From assembly GCA_963701015.1 (NCBI GenBank), contig OY969556.1, positions 3,224,001-3,288,000 on the forward strand: a stretch of 64,000 nt of DNA, read 5' to 3'. Positions 55,231 through 64,000 of the stretch are shown in pieces; position 1 is the stretch's first letter; every line of letters starts with the position of its first letter. The position numbers and the translations under genes were made by a program. The DNA is from MFD09286-c1 sp963701015 (lineage in GTDB: Bacteria > Bacteroidota > Bacteroidia > Bacteroidales > DTGW01). The notes below the pieces were generated by a model. That model was not told the origin of the DNA. It worked only from the letters and a program-made list of their open reading frames with translations, and did no database searches.

Positions 55231-55599
55231 ATGAGAAATTTTAGAGGAAGATGGTACTTTTTCGCACCCTTGGTTTTGGTTGCACTTACCTTATTTAGCT
55301 TAGTAACAATGTTGCTTTGGAATTCACTTTTACCACAATTATTTCATTTCCCTGTAATAACTTTTTGGCAAGCAGTAGGATTGTTGATATTAACCCGATT
55401 GTTGTTCAGTGGTGGTGGAATGCACCACCGAGGTTGGCATAATCACCGGATGCATTATCATTTACGTGAAAAATGGCTGAAAATGAGCCCTGAAGAACGT
55501 GAAAAATTCAGGGAAAATATAAGGAACCATAGAAATCCTTGGTCACATGATTGTTGCGGTGATTTTAAACATGATGATAAAAACAATGTTCAATCATAA
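55231..55599 (+). CDS. Small membrane protein with a His-rich tail, downstream of the ECF sigma gene
   Basis: The 122-residue protein has two membrane helices (about 10-32 and 42-62) followed by a tail rich in histidine (GGGMHHRGWHNHRMHYHLREKW), a WLKMSPEEREKFRENIRNH helix and a CC pair. The SPEEREKF motif occurs in periplasmic heavy-metal or stress sensors such as those paired with ECF factors. With the sigma gene 11 bases upstream it may act as a metal- or envelope-responsive regulator of that sigma factor. This is inference. Confidence 0.6.
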   Translation: MRNFRGRWYFFAPLVLVALTLFSLVTMLLWNSLLPQLFHFPVITFWQAVGLLILTRLLFSGGGMHHRGWHNHRMHYHLREKWLKMSPEEREKFRENIRNHRNPWSHDCCGDFKHDDKNNVQS

Positions 55600-55680
55600 A
55601 AATAACTGTCATTAATAGAAGTGCTGGTTTTAAATCTAAGTGAAACGATAAGTTTAATTTGGAAAGAATTAGTCCATCCA

Positions 55681-55716
55681 AAAGCCAATCGAAAAAAAAC
55701 AATTGATTGGCTTTTT
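55681..55716 (+). terminator. Terminator of the ECF sigma operon
   Basis: AAAGCCAATC (55681-55690) pairs with GATTGGCTTT (55705-55714) and is followed by a short T-run. The rest of 55600-55952 is AT-rich and holds nothing else I can support. Confidence 0.75.
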
Positions 55717-55952
55717 GCTGTGTAAGAAGTTTGACAAAGGTTTAAAAATAGAGGTAGTTAAAAAATATCTCTATTTAATTTGAAAATATTTTGAAAAAAG
55801 CTGGATATCTCTGCAATTAGAATAATATCAAGATTAATACGCAACAAAATATTTTCTATTACATCAATAGCTTAAATAAAAGTAACTTTAAAATGCACTT
55901 AAATTTAAAAACTATCTTGATTATTACTTGAATTTATAGTTGAGTTTTCATT

Positions 55953-57117
55953 TTAATAATTTGGGATAATTTGAGTATTTACTTTTGATCGTATAAATGT
56001 AATATAAGTCATTCTTAATAAATTAATAAATATTAGCCATAAGTGCAAAGACAATTTCCAGAATAAAAAATGCATAATAAATGGTGGGCATATTAAATCA
56101 ATGGGCACAATAATAACAACAATAAGAAGTGCATAATAAAATATTTTATCAATTTTGAAATGGTACTCCTGGCTCCAATACCAAAGCATATAACCAGTCA
56201 TTGCAATTAAATTAGGTATGGGTGTCGGCTGCATTACTGAATAAAACCATCCATGTCATCATTATTCCCATAATTTGCAGTCGAAAATTAATTTCGCCAA
56301 ATCTCTTATAGCGAAAAAGAAATAACCCAGCAAAAGTTAACAAAGTGCCTAATTGAATTTGTACCGAATATGCGCTGATATTAGACCAGGGTTTCATATA
56401 AAAAAATGTTTGCCACGGACGACTGTCTTTATGTCCTATAATCATATCAATCCAACTTTTATAATAATTTGGTAGATTAGTTATTTTAGTATTAACGATT
56501 GGAATTACTATCAAAATACTAGCTAGAAAAAAAACATAAATTAAATTACGCCAAAATTTAGTATAACATAATAATAGAGCAAGTTGGAACAAACCATATA
56601 TTTTGACAAATCCGGAAAATAGAATCAATACAATGGCCAAAAATGGTTTATTCTTTTCTAAAAGTGAAAAGGATAACAGAAAAATGTAAGCGACCATTAC
56701 ATTGGCTTGAAAAGATAATAGTGATGTAGCTAAAATAAAAAATGTATATATAAAAATCTTACACTTTGTTTCTTTTGAAAATCTTTCAGGGAGATTAAAT
56801 ATAGCAAAAAAATAAAGCGTATAGTTTAGGGCGTTCCATAAAAATGGACCAATTATATCAGGTAAATAAGCAAAAGGCGCGAAAAATATATTGAAAATGG
56901 GGCCATATAGAAAGGTGTCAAGCCCATTGGTTAAGTTTGTCCAATTGCTATCATATGGAGCAATCCCTTGCCAGAATAATTTAGTTGATTCGCTATATAT
57001 TTTGAAGTTATTATCTCGCCCACGAATTACCTCAGAAAAGCTTAATACTAATGTAATAACTAATCCTATTATATAAAGAAACCGAAGGTTATAAAAAATT
57101 TTAATAAATTTTTTCAC
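55953..57117 (-). pseudogene. GT87-like membrane glycosyltransferase (DUF2029), frameshifted
   Basis: The first frame (57117-56212) has the GT87 start with a periplasmic acidic loop (FKIYSESTKLFWQGIAPYDS), LYGPIFNIFFAPFAYLP and about eight membrane helices, ending VLFSNAADTHT. The second frame (56234-55953) continues with LIAMTGYMLWYW and two more helices. Removing one A at about 56218-56219 joins them as ADTHTYLIAMTG. Such enzymes transfer mannose or another sugar from a polyprenyl donor. The single-base insertion could be real or an assembly error. Confidence 0.75.
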
Positions 57118-57291
57118 AATACTATTATTATACTAAACAATATAATTTATTTTCAATCTTTATATAATCTAATAAAAGTTCAAAAAACACAAATGTAATA
57201 AATGCTTTATTAATTACAAATTTTATAAAATAGTAGCAATTTTTTTATAAAATGAAAAATACATTCAATAAGGTTGTAGATAATTCAATAC

Positions 57292-58410
57292 TTATAATAA
57301 ATCAAAAGGTGAAGTTATATTCTGTATATTTCTTGTGCTAACATGTGTATATATTTCTGTTGTTTTACTGCTGCTGTGTCCCAGAATTTCTTGTATATAT
57401 CTCAAATCTGTGCCATTTTCAAGCAAATGTGTTGCATAACTGTGCCTTAACCAATGTAAGGTAACAGGTTTATTTATACCGGCTTTTATTACACTTTGTT
57501 TCAGTACATTTTGCAGGCTTCTTTCGTCATATGAATTTCCGGGAATTTGCCCTTCAAATAAATATACTTTTGGTTTAAATACTTTAAAATAATCGCGTAA
57601 CATATTAATTGTTTTATTGCTCAAAGGTGCAATCCGGTCTTTTCGGCCTTTCGATTGTTTTATAATTAATATATTTCTTTTCGAATCAATATCCCTGGAC
57701 CGTAATCGCAACAGTTCTCCACAACGCAATCCACATGAATATATTAGCGATAACATAGCCTTGTGCTTTAAATATTTCGGCGCTTCCAATATTCTCTTAA
57801 CTTCGTCTTTACTTAATACATTTGGCAATGTTTTTTGTCGTTTTGGCCTATGTATAAGTTCTACATTAATAGTTGTATTTTGAATAGTTTGAAAAAATAA
57901 TTTTATTGCATTTACTATTTGATTTTGAAATGAAGTCGATAAATTATTGGCCAGAATATATTCATTGTTGTATTTAATTATATCATCATTTGATATTTCA
58001 TTCAGGGCCTTGTAATTATAGTATTTTAAAAACGATTCTAATGCATTTGTATACGTAGCAATAGTACTATTGCTATAACGGCGTGAAAGAAGCCAAAGTT
58101 TGAAATTTTTAATTTCTGAAACTACCTCGGTATTTAAAGTTTTGGATTTAATAAAAGGTTGCTTATTTTTTAATTCTTTAATTTTATTAAAAAGAATCTT
58201 AGCATCAATATTGGCGATACCCTCAAATCTTTTTTTAATTTGTATAAAAACTTCCCTTGAAAATGGGACATACCAGGTATTATAAGTTTTACTCCATGTA
58301 ACATTGGGCAATTGCTTTGTAATTTGCGCCAATTGATAATTATATTTAAAGTTCAGCAATATTATTTGCTTCTTGCGATGAAAAACAGTATCCAGTATTA
58401 TGTTTGTCAT
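57292..58410 (-). CDS. Tyrosine recombinase (XerC/D-like integrase)
   Basis: The 372-residue protein has an extra N-terminal domain (about residues 1-85), a SAM-like core-binding domain (about 100-190) and the catalytic domain with Arg in SCGLRCGELLRL, Lys in KQSKGRKDR, His-X2-Arg in LHWLRHSYATHLL, His in LGHSSSKTTEIYTH and the Tyr nucleophile in IYTH. The longer N-terminus resembles integrases of Bacteroidota mobile elements rather than housekeeping XerC/D. No element boundaries or attachment sites are visible, so it may be an orphan. Confidence 0.9.
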   Translation of the reverse strand: MTNIILDTVFHRKKQIILLNFKYNYQLAQITKQLPNVTWSKTYNTWYVPFSREVFIQIKKRFEGIANIDAKILFNKIKELKNKQPFIKSKTLNTEVVSEIKNFKLWLLSRRYSNSTIATYTNALESFLKYYNYKALNEISNDDIIKYNNEYILANNLSTSFQNQIVNAIKLFFQTIQNTTINVELIHRPKRQKTLPNVLSKDEVKRILEAPKYLKHKAMLSLIYSCGLRCGELLRLRSRDIDSKRNILIIKQSKGRKDRIAPLSNKTINMLRDYFKVFKPKVYLFEGQIPGNSYDERSLQNVLKQSVIKAGINKPVTLHWLRHSYATHLLENGTDLRYIQEILGHSSSKTTEIYTHVSTRNIQNITSPFDLL

Positions 58411-58569
58411 AGAAACAATTTTATGCCCATAATGTACAAAAAATTAGTGGAATTACATGATATTTTAAATGTAAATAAATTTACAAGGCAACCTGGGTTA
58501 GTTAATTTTCGCTTTTAGATAAAATACTATTGAATGCTAAGAAAAATATTTTATACCAATTATTGATAG

Positions 58570-59430
58570 TTATAGAACCTTATTATTTATAGGTTCAACA
58601 TGAATATTCATCTCAATATTGTTTATTCGAATTTGAATTTCATGTTCAATTAAATCGCAGGTATCGTGTACTTTTTTCAATTCGGTATTAGCAGGCATTT
58701 CCAAATGCAATTCTGCAAACCTGAATTTTCCCGATTTTCGTGTTTTCAAGCCATGAAAATGCAATTTATGTGAATCAATTACTTCATTTATAATTTCAAT
58801 TTCCTTGTCCGAAAGTGAAACGTCAAGAAGTGGTGCAACTGCATTCATCAACAACGAATAAGACTCTTTAATTATTAATAATGCTACACCCATTGCAATA
58901 AATGAATCGAGAAAATACCAATGGGTTAACCACATCAACAACAAGCCAAATGCAACACCCAATGATGTATAAACATCGGTCTTCAGATGCAGAGCATCAG
59001 CTTCAAGAGCAATACTATCTGACTTTTTGGCAATCTTATATAAGCGATGCGAAACCAAAGCATTAATTATTGCAGACAAAAGCATAACTACAAACCCATA
59101 ACCAATTGAATGCAACTGTGTCTTAAATTCAAGCTTTATAACAGCTTCATAAATTATATATATTGCAGCAATAAATATTAATAGTGCTTCTATGGTGCCA
59201 GAAATGTTTTCGAATTTCCCATGTCCGTATGGATGTTCTTTGTCAGGCGGAGTATCTGATATTTTAACGGCTAAATATGCAATTAATGATGCAATTAAAT
59301 CAATTCCGGAATGTATAGCTTCTGAAATTATACTCACAGAATTGCCCACAATACCTACTGCAATTTTTAAAACAATTAGAATTGAATTAGAAATAATTGA
59401 AAGTTGTGCGGTCCTGATTTTCTCGTTCAT
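58570..59430 (-). CDS. Cation diffusion facilitator transporter
   Basis: The 286-residue protein has six membrane helices and a C-terminal cytoplasmic domain. Metal-site residues are in ISEAIHSGIDLIAS and ALEADALHLKTDVYTS (HxxxD pairs of helices 2 and 5), and HPYGHGKFE follows helix 2. The family exports zinc, iron, cobalt or manganese in exchange for protons; the HxxxD form in both sites is seen in iron- and zinc-type members, so the metal is uncertain. It is a single gene, divergent from gldA. Confidence 0.92.
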   Translation of the reverse strand: MNEKIRTAQLSIISNSILIVLKIAVGIVGNSVSIISEAIHSGIDLIASLIAYLAVKISDTPPDKEHPYGHGKFENISGTIEALLIFIAAIYIIYEAVIKLEFKTQLHSIGYGFVVMLLSAIINALVSHRLYKIAKKSDSIALEADALHLKTDVYTSLGVAFGLLLMWLTHWYFLDSFIAMGVALLIIKESYSLLMNAVAPLLDVSLSDKEIEIINEVIDSHKLHFHGLKTRKSGKFRFAELHLEMPANTELKKVHDTCDLIEHEIQIRINNIEMNIHVEPINNKVL

Positions 59431-59583
59431 TTTAGCATCATAAATAACAAAAATAATAAACTATTTTGAATGTGCATGTTGTTGTTAAACAATGTTAAAT
59501 ACAGTTAAGTGATTTTAAAGAATTTGTCAGTGTGTATCGGTATTTTTTATTTTTGAGCCAAGTAAGGATTAAAATCAAAATTT

Positions 59584-60513
59584 ATGGACATAAAAATTGA
59601 TAAACTGACTAAAAAGTATGGCGTTCACAAAGCGGTAGATAACATATCGTTTGAAGTGAAAACCGGAGAAATTTTAGGTTTTCTTGGGCCTAACGGTGCT
59701 GGGAAAACAACGACCATGAAAATTATTACCAATTACTTGGTAAGTGACGAAGGTGATGTAATTGTTGGCGGTAATTCAGTCCGCGACGATGCCGACAGTG
59801 TTAAAAAGCATATCGGGTATTTGCCCGAAAGCAATCCATTGTATTATGACATGCCTGTAATTGATTATTTAAATTTTTGTGCTGCATTGCAAGGGGTTGA
59901 AAAAATAAAAATTCCGGAACGTGTTCACGAAATGGTAAAAGTTTGTGGCTTGAATGCCGAAAAGCACAAAAAAATTGGCGAACTCAGCAAAGGTTTCCGC
60001 CAGCGTGTTGGCTTGGCACAAGCCATGATACACGACCCAGCAGTATTAATTCTGGATGAACCCACAACAGGGCTCGATCCAAACCAGATAGTTGAAATAA
60101 GGCGTTTAATACGCGAATTGGGACGTGAAAAAACAGTAATTCTAAGTACTCATATATTACCAGAAGTTGAAGCTACCTGCGACCGAATTTTAATTATTAA
60201 CAATGGCAAAATTGTTGCCGATGGCACAGCAGAATCGCTTCGTAAGCAAGCTCAGGGTCAGGAAATACTTACTGTTAAAATTGAAGATGGCGATGCGAAT
60301 GCAATTTTCAAATCATTACAAAGTCTTTCAACTGTTGGCATGGTTGATTTTGCCGATAGGAATAAAAACCGTTTCGAAATACAAAGCCGGCCGGGCTGCA
60401 CCTCTCCACGTGAAATATTCAACCTGTGCGTTCAAAACCATTGGGTGTTGACCGAAATGGCTGTTTCGGAAGCTAAACTTGAAGATATTTTCAGGGAATT
60501 AACGGTAAATTAG
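59584..60513 (+). CDS. gldA: GldA, gliding-motility-type ABC transporter ATPase
   Basis: The 309-residue ATPase has Walker A GPNGAGKTT, signature LSKGFRQRVGLAQAM, Walker B VLILDEPTTGLDPNQ and the His switch in ILSTHILPEVE, with the long C-terminal extension of the GldA/NatA type ending KLEDIFRELT. It works with GldF and GldG. The complex is required for gliding in Flavobacterium but occurs widely in non-gliding Bacteroidota, where the substrate is unknown. Confidence 0.92.
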   Translation: MDIKIDKLTKKYGVHKAVDNISFEVKTGEILGFLGPNGAGKTTTMKIITNYLVSDEGDVIVGGNSVRDDADSVKKHIGYLPESNPLYYDMPVIDYLNFCAALQGVEKIKIPERVHEMVKVCGLNAEKHKKIGELSKGFRQRVGLAQAMIHDPAVLILDEPTTGLDPNQIVEIRRLIRELGREKTVILSTHILPEVEATCDRILIINNGKIVADGTAESLRKQAQGQEILTVKIEDGDANAIFKSLQSLSTVGMVDFADRNKNRFEIQSRPGCTSPREIFNLCVQNHWVLTEMAVSEAKLEDIFRELTVN

Positions 60514-60529
60514 TGTTTAGGTTTTAGTG

Positions 60530-60542
60530 TTTAGTTTATAGT
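60530..60542 (+). repeat. Left inverted repeat flanking the four-helix-bundle gene
   Basis: TTTAGTTTATAGT, 13 bp, is the exact inverse of the right copy at 60938-60950. It lies 16 bases before the cassette gene's ATG. An adjoining tandem TAGTGTTTAG is also repeated. Confidence 0.65.
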
Positions 60543-60557
60543 ATATTAGATTTAACA

Positions 60558-60935
60558 ATGGGGGAGATCAAAGATTTTACGAAACTTGATGTCTGGCTAA
60601 AGGCAAAACTTTTGGCTAACACCATTTATGGAATAACAAGGACTTTCCCAAAAGATGAATTATATGGTCTAACTTCTCAATTGAGACGTGCTGCGATATC
60701 AGTTCCTTCAAACATTGCTGAAGGTATTGGTCGGAACCATTCCAAAGAAACCAATCATTTTCTCGAAATCTCAAGAGGTTCGTTATTTGAAATTGAAACA
60801 CAAGTTTACATTTCAAGAGACCAAGAGTTTATAAGTAATGATGATTTCATTCAACTTCTGAGCTTAATAGAAGATAATAAAAAACTTATTAATGGATTTA
60901 TGACATATTATAAAAGTAAATCCAAAGAGAACTAA
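60558..60935 (+). CDS. Four-helix bundle protein (23S rRNA intervening-sequence/S23 type)
   Basis: The 125-residue protein matches the IVS-encoded S23 four-helix bundle family: DFTKLDVWLKAKLLANTIYGITRTFPKDELYGLTSQLRRAAISVPSNIAEG is its signature. These proteins form pentamers and their function is not established; relatives include the accessory protein Avd of diversity-generating retroelements, but no reverse transcriptase or target gene is present here. It is inserted between gldA and gldF with 13-bp inverted repeats on both sides, so it looks like a small acquired cassette. Confidence 0.9.
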   Translation: MGEIKDFTKLDVWLKAKLLANTIYGITRTFPKDELYGLTSQLRRAAISVPSNIAEGIGRNHSKETNHFLEISRGSLFEIETQVYISRDQEFISNDDFIQLLSLIEDNKKLINGFMTYYKSKSKEN

Positions 60936-60937
60936 AC

Positions 60938-60950
60938 ACTATAAACTAAA
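60938..60950 (-). repeat. Right inverted repeat flanking the four-helix-bundle gene
   Basis: ACTATAAACTAAA starts 3 bases after the stop codon of the cassette gene and is the exact inverse of the copy at 60530-60542. Confidence 0.65.
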
Positions 60951-60993
60951 TCCTACACACATAAAATAAAAACATCAATAAAATTTATAAGAT

Positions 60994-61719
60994 ATGAAAC
61001 CTATATGGATTATAACAAAACGTGAACTTGGTTCATTTTTTGACTCACTGATTGCCTACATTCTGCTTATATTGTTTTTAGGCTTTAGTGGCTTTTTTAC
61101 CTGGATTTTCGGAAGTGATATTTTCCTCATTAACCAGGCAACTCTTCAACCATTTTTTGGAATTGCTTATTGGAGCTTGTTTTTCTTTATCCCTGCTTTA
61201 ACCATGCGTTCATTGGCTGAAGAAAAGAAAAGTGGAACAATTGAATTGCTACTCACAAAAGCCATTACTGACAGACAGGTTGTGATTGGCAAATTTCTAG
61301 CTGCCTTTCTTTTAATTGCCATTTCATTAGCTTTCACATTACCATATGTAATTACAATTGCATCAATTGGAAATATAGACGGAGGTCAGGTTTTATGTGG
61401 CTACATTGGCCTTTTGCTTATGAGTGCCTCTTATATAAGTATTGGCATTTATGCAAGTTCTATAACAAGCAATCAAATTGTGGCATTTCTGTCCTCTTTG
61501 TTTATCGGGTTGCTCTTCCACCTGATATTTGGCATTTTATCTTCAAATTTTTCAGGTCATTTTGGGGAAATGTTGAACATGTTAAGCTTATCAACCCACT
61601 TCGAAAGTATCCAACGCGGTGTGATTGATTCAAAAGACTTAATATATTTCTTTTCAATCATTTTCATTGGTTTGTTTCTGGCAGAAACCAGTTTATCCAG
61701 GAGAAAAGTCACTGGATAA
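60994..61719 (+). CDS. gldF: GldF, ABC transporter permease subunit
   Basis: The 241-residue protein has six membrane helices of the ABC-2 type, with KPIWIITKRELGSFFDSLIAYILL at the start and ALTMRSLAEEKKSGTIELLLTKAITDRQVVIGKF, the hallmark cytoplasmic loop after helix 2. It follows gldA, separated only by the inserted cassette, and precedes gldG by 48 bases. Together they form the membrane part of the GldAFG complex. Confidence 0.92.
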   Translation: MKPIWIITKRELGSFFDSLIAYILLILFLGFSGFFTWIFGSDIFLINQATLQPFFGIAYWSLFFFIPALTMRSLAEEKKSGTIELLLTKAITDRQVVIGKFLAAFLLIAISLAFTLPYVITIASIGNIDGGQVLCGYIGLLLMSASYISIGIYASSITSNQIVAFLSSLFIGLLFHLIFGILSSNFSGHFGEMLNMLSLSTHFESIQRGVIDSKDLIYFFSIIFIGLFLAETSLSRRKVTG

Positions 61720-61767
61720 GAAGTTGATAGTTAAAAATGTTTGATTCAATTTAATATACAAGAAAGT

Positions 61768-63279
61768 ATGAAGAACAAATTATATATTTCAATAACATTG
61801 GTTGTAGCAATAATATTGGTGCTCAACCTTATATCGCAGGACTTTTTCCTACGGCTCGATTTTACTGAGAATAAACAATATACCCTTAGTAAAGCAACAA
61901 AAGATATTTTAAAAGACCTTACAGAACCGGTTACCGTGAAAGCCTATTTTTCGGGAAACCTGCCACCTGAATATTCCCAATCGAGAAAGGATTTTAAAGA
62001 AGCCTTAATTGAATACCATAACCGTTCAAAAGGTATGCTGGTGTATGAGTTTATAAATCCTGGGGAAAAAGAAGAAGTGGAACAGGAAGCCGTGCAGGCA
62101 GGTATTCAACCATTGATGATTAATATCCGTGAAAAAGACCAGATGAAGCAACAAAAAGCTTACATGGGCGCAGTAATTTCAATGGGCGACAGGAAGGAAG
62201 TTCTGCCTTATATTCAACCCGGTAGCGCTTTGGAATACCAGCTATCAAAAGCAATAAAGAAATTATCTGTTCAGGACAAACCAACATTAGGTATTTTGCA
62301 GGGAGATGGTGAACCACAGTTACAGGAAATCGGTCAGGTTTACAACGAACTAAATGTTCTATATAATGTAGAACCTTTAACACTTTCTGATACTTCTAAT
62401 ATTCCCGACAGAATTAAAACAATTGCTATTATTCGTCCTAAGGATTCAATTCCGGCAAAACACTTTGAACAATTGGATAATTTTATGTCGCATGGCGGAA
62501 GAGTTTTGGTTGCCATAAGCAGGGTTAATGCCGATTTGCAACATGCCCAAGGCACGGTTCTAAAAACAAACCTCGAAAACTGGTTAAAAGGAAAAGGTAT
62601 TATTGTTGATGATAATGTAGTTATTGACGCAAATTGTTCGGCGGTGCAAGTTGTTCAGCAACAAAACGGATTTAAAATGGTTTCAAGTGTTCAATTTCCG
62701 TACATACCTGCAATTAAAAATTTTGCAAAACATCCCATTAGCGAAGGTCTGGAGAATGTAATATTTCCATTCGCAAGTACCATTGAATATAATGGAAACC
62801 CATCTAATAAATTTACACCTATTGTTTATTCTTCCGACAAATCAGGAACTGAATTATTGCCAGTTTATTTCAATGTACAAAGGCAATGGACAGATAACGA
62901 TTTCCCAAAGAAAAACCTGACTTTAGCCGCAACGCTTGAAGGTAAACTTGTTGGAAATACTTTTTCGAAAATGGTTATAATAGCTGATGGCGATTTTATA
63001 GTCAATGGTAAACAAGACCAGTCACAACAGTTGAACCCTGATAATATAAGTCTTATGGCCAATAGTATTGATTGGCTTTCGGACGATACCGGATTAATAG
63101 GTTTAAGAACAAAAACAATCACATCTCGCCCATTGAAAGATCTGGCAGATGGCACAAAAACAACTTTAAAATATTTAAACTTCCTGCTTCCAATTCTGCT
63201 GGTTATTGGTTACGGTATTTTCAGGACTCAAGTAAAACGTAATATACGTATTAAACGAATGGAGGAAAATTATGGCTAA
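61768..63279 (+). CDS. gldG: GldG, ABC transporter auxiliary subunit
   Basis: The product is about 503 residues with an N-terminal membrane helix (YISITLVVAIILVLNLISQDFFLRLDFTENKQYTLS), a long periplasmic ABC-type-uncharacterised/GldG domain and a C-terminal helix (YLNFLLPILLVIGYGIF). The ATG at 61768 is preferred to the upstream TTG at 61741. LDFTENKQYTLSKAT is the family signature. Its end overlaps the next gene by 8 bases (ATGGCTAA), so the two are translationally coupled. Confidence 0.92.
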   Translation: MKNKLYISITLVVAIILVLNLISQDFFLRLDFTENKQYTLSKATKDILKDLTEPVTVKAYFSGNLPPEYSQSRKDFKEALIEYHNRSKGMLVYEFINPGEKEEVEQEAVQAGIQPLMINIREKDQMKQQKAYMGAVISMGDRKEVLPYIQPGSALEYQLSKAIKKLSVQDKPTLGILQGDGEPQLQEIGQVYNELNVLYNVEPLTLSDTSNIPDRIKTIAIIRPKDSIPAKHFEQLDNFMSHGGRVLVAISRVNADLQHAQGTVLKTNLENWLKGKGIIVDDNVVIDANCSAVQVVQQQNGFKMVSSVQFPYIPAIKNFAKHPISEGLENVIFPFASTIEYNGNPSNKFTPIVYSSDKSGTELLPVYFNVQRQWTDNDFPKKNLTLAATLEGKLVGNTFSKMVIIADGDFIVNGKQDQSQQLNPDNISLMANSIDWLSDDTGLIGLRTKTITSRPLKDLADGTKTTLKYLNFLLPILLVIGYGIFRTQVKRNIRIKRMEENYG

Positions 63280-64000
63280 GAAATTTAATAACTCAAAATT
63301 ATTATACGTTTTTGTCGGATTGCTAATTATATTCGGCATTGTGGAATGGTATCAGAAAAGCCATACCGAAAGTACGTTAAACACAAAATTAGTAGATATT
63401 GACACTACAAAAGTGACAAAAGTGCTAATTTATCCTACCGCTGAAAAATCAGCCGAAATTTCATTTTTGAAAGAAGGAAAAAACTGGAAAGTGAGCAAGG
63501 GAAAAATTACCGCCGAACCGGCGCAGAATATGCCGCAGAGTTTGTTATCGATGCTGGTTGATTTAAAAACGCAACGTTTGGCATCGAAAGACAAGAAAAA
63601 ATGGGCTGAATTTAAAGTAACTGATTCCACAGCAACTAAAGTTAAAGTTTATGAAGGCTCAAAACTTGCCTTAGATATGTATATAGGTAAGTTCACATAT
63701 CAGAGAAGCAATAATCCGTATAGTGGCATGTATGGCGGAGGAGGCGGAATTTCAGGAACTACATTCATTCGCCTTTCAGATGATGATGAAATATATGCAG
63801 TTGAAGGATTTTTAACTTTTAGTTTTAACCAGGGTTTCAACATGTTCCGTAACCAAAGCATTGCCAGGTTTGATAAACCAAATGTTGAAAAAGTAACATT
63901 CAAATATCCTGGTGACAGCAGTTATACAATATCATTAAATGACAAAAAACATTGGATGATTGGCAATGAAATGCCTGATTCGACAACGGTTTCAAATTAT
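63272..64000 (+). CDS. DUF4340 protein, cut by the window edge
   Basis: The first 243 residues are present. It has an N-terminal membrane anchor (LLYVFVGLLIIFGIVEWY) followed by a periplasmic DUF4340 repeat region (TTKVTKVLIYPTAEKSAEISFLKEGKNWKVSKG, DMYIGKF). The ATG overlaps the gldG stop, preceded by GGAGG at 63261-63265. Proteins of this family are regularly encoded after gldG and probably belong to the same envelope complex. Confidence 0.88.
   Translation, partial: MAKKFNNSKLLYVFVGLLIIFGIVEWYQKSHTESTLNTKLVDIDTTKVTKVLIYPTAEKSAEISFLKEGKNWKVSKGKITAEPAQNMPQSLLSMLVDLKTQRLASKDKKKWAEFKVTDSTATKVKVYEGSKLALDMYIGKFTYQRSNNPYSGMYGGGGGISGTTFIRLSDDDEIYAVEGFLTFSFNQGFNMFRNQSIARFDKPNVEKVTFKYPGDSSYTISLNDKKHWMIGNEMPDSTTVSNY

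Noticed and set aside
57292..58410. Integrated element bounded by the tyrosine recombinase
   Set aside because: No direct repeats, tRNA target or cargo genes next to the recombinase; the neighbours are ordinary chromosomal genes.
60558..60935. Accessory protein Avd of a diversity-generating retroelement
   Set aside because: No reverse transcriptase, template repeat or variable-repeat gene is in the window; the general S23/IVS family fits.
1..64000. tRNA or rRNA genes and CRISPR arrays
   Set aside because: No cloverleaf-like gene, rRNA core sequence or regularly spaced direct repeats were found on reading through the intergenic regions.

Overview
The window is AT-rich DNA from a member of the Bacteroidota, most likely a free-living Bacteroidales/Marinilabiliales-type anaerobe. 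Evidence: a SusC/SusD pair, gldA/gldF/gldG, Bacteroidota-style promoters (TAnnTTTG), mostly no Shine-Dalgarno motifs, DUF2721, DUF1761 and a free-standing NUMOD4/HNH protein. This placement is inference; there is no rRNA in the window.

Layout. (1) 0-5.3 kb: a rhodanese tail, an acetyltransferase, then a minus-strand Anbu operon: circularly permuted ATP-grasp, alpha-E, transglutaminase-like protease and the proteasome-like Anbu peptidase. (2) 5.5-16.3 kb: small membrane proteins, a SiaC-like protein, three sensory proteins (membrane histidine kinase, stand-alone receiver, four-PAS hybrid kinase), an alpha-oxoamine synthase, a CvfB-like S1 protein, a lipocalin and an NhaD-type antiporter. (3) 16.4-34 kb, the centrepiece: a nitrogen-fixation island with minus-strand glnK-amtB, then nifA and nifH-nifI1-nifI2-nifD-nifK-nifE-[141-aa repeat protein]-nifN-nifB-[2Fe-2S ferredoxin]-nifV, an IS30 element and a truncated haemoglobin. 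(4) 34-39 kb: HNH protein, membrane protein, rhodanese, PAS kinase and a non-coding stretch with a composite inverted-repeat element. (5) 39-47.3 kb: a SusCD pair and a divergent GH31 glycosidase lipoprotein. (6) 47.3-53.8 kb: a six-gene tripartite efflux / LytS-LytTR operon. (7) 54-59.4 kb: ECF sigma factor, GT87-like glycosyltransferase, tyrosine recombinase, CDF transporter. (8) 59.6-64 kb: gldA, a four-helix-bundle cassette, gldF, gldG and a DUF4340 protein that runs off the end.

How the nif island works. The nitrogenase is Mo-type: NifD keeps the P-cluster cysteines, the FeMo-co ligands Cys273 and His493, and a roughly 50-residue insertion typical of clostridial/methanogen enzymes. Two PII-like proteins, NifI1 and NifI2, sit between nifH and nifD for post-translational switch-off. 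The strongest new observation is regulatory. The glnK-amtB and nifH promoters both carry sigma-54 -24/-12 elements, and both have two copies of a 14-bp motif (consensus TTACATTTTTGTMA) centred about 83-85 and 114 bp upstream of the -24 box, about 30 bp apart. This looks like a NifA enhancer that differs from the classical TGT-N10-ACA. Other unusual points: an unrecognised repeat protein between nifE and nifN, structured spacers between nifD/nifK and nifK/nifE, a dispersed GC-rich palindromic repeat that has apparently entered the 5' end of nifB, and a frameshift in nifV.

Caution: four genes (nifV, susC, the GH31 gene and the GT87-like gene) are each broken by a small indel. At least two lie in homopolymers, so sequencing or assembly error is a live alternative to decay.
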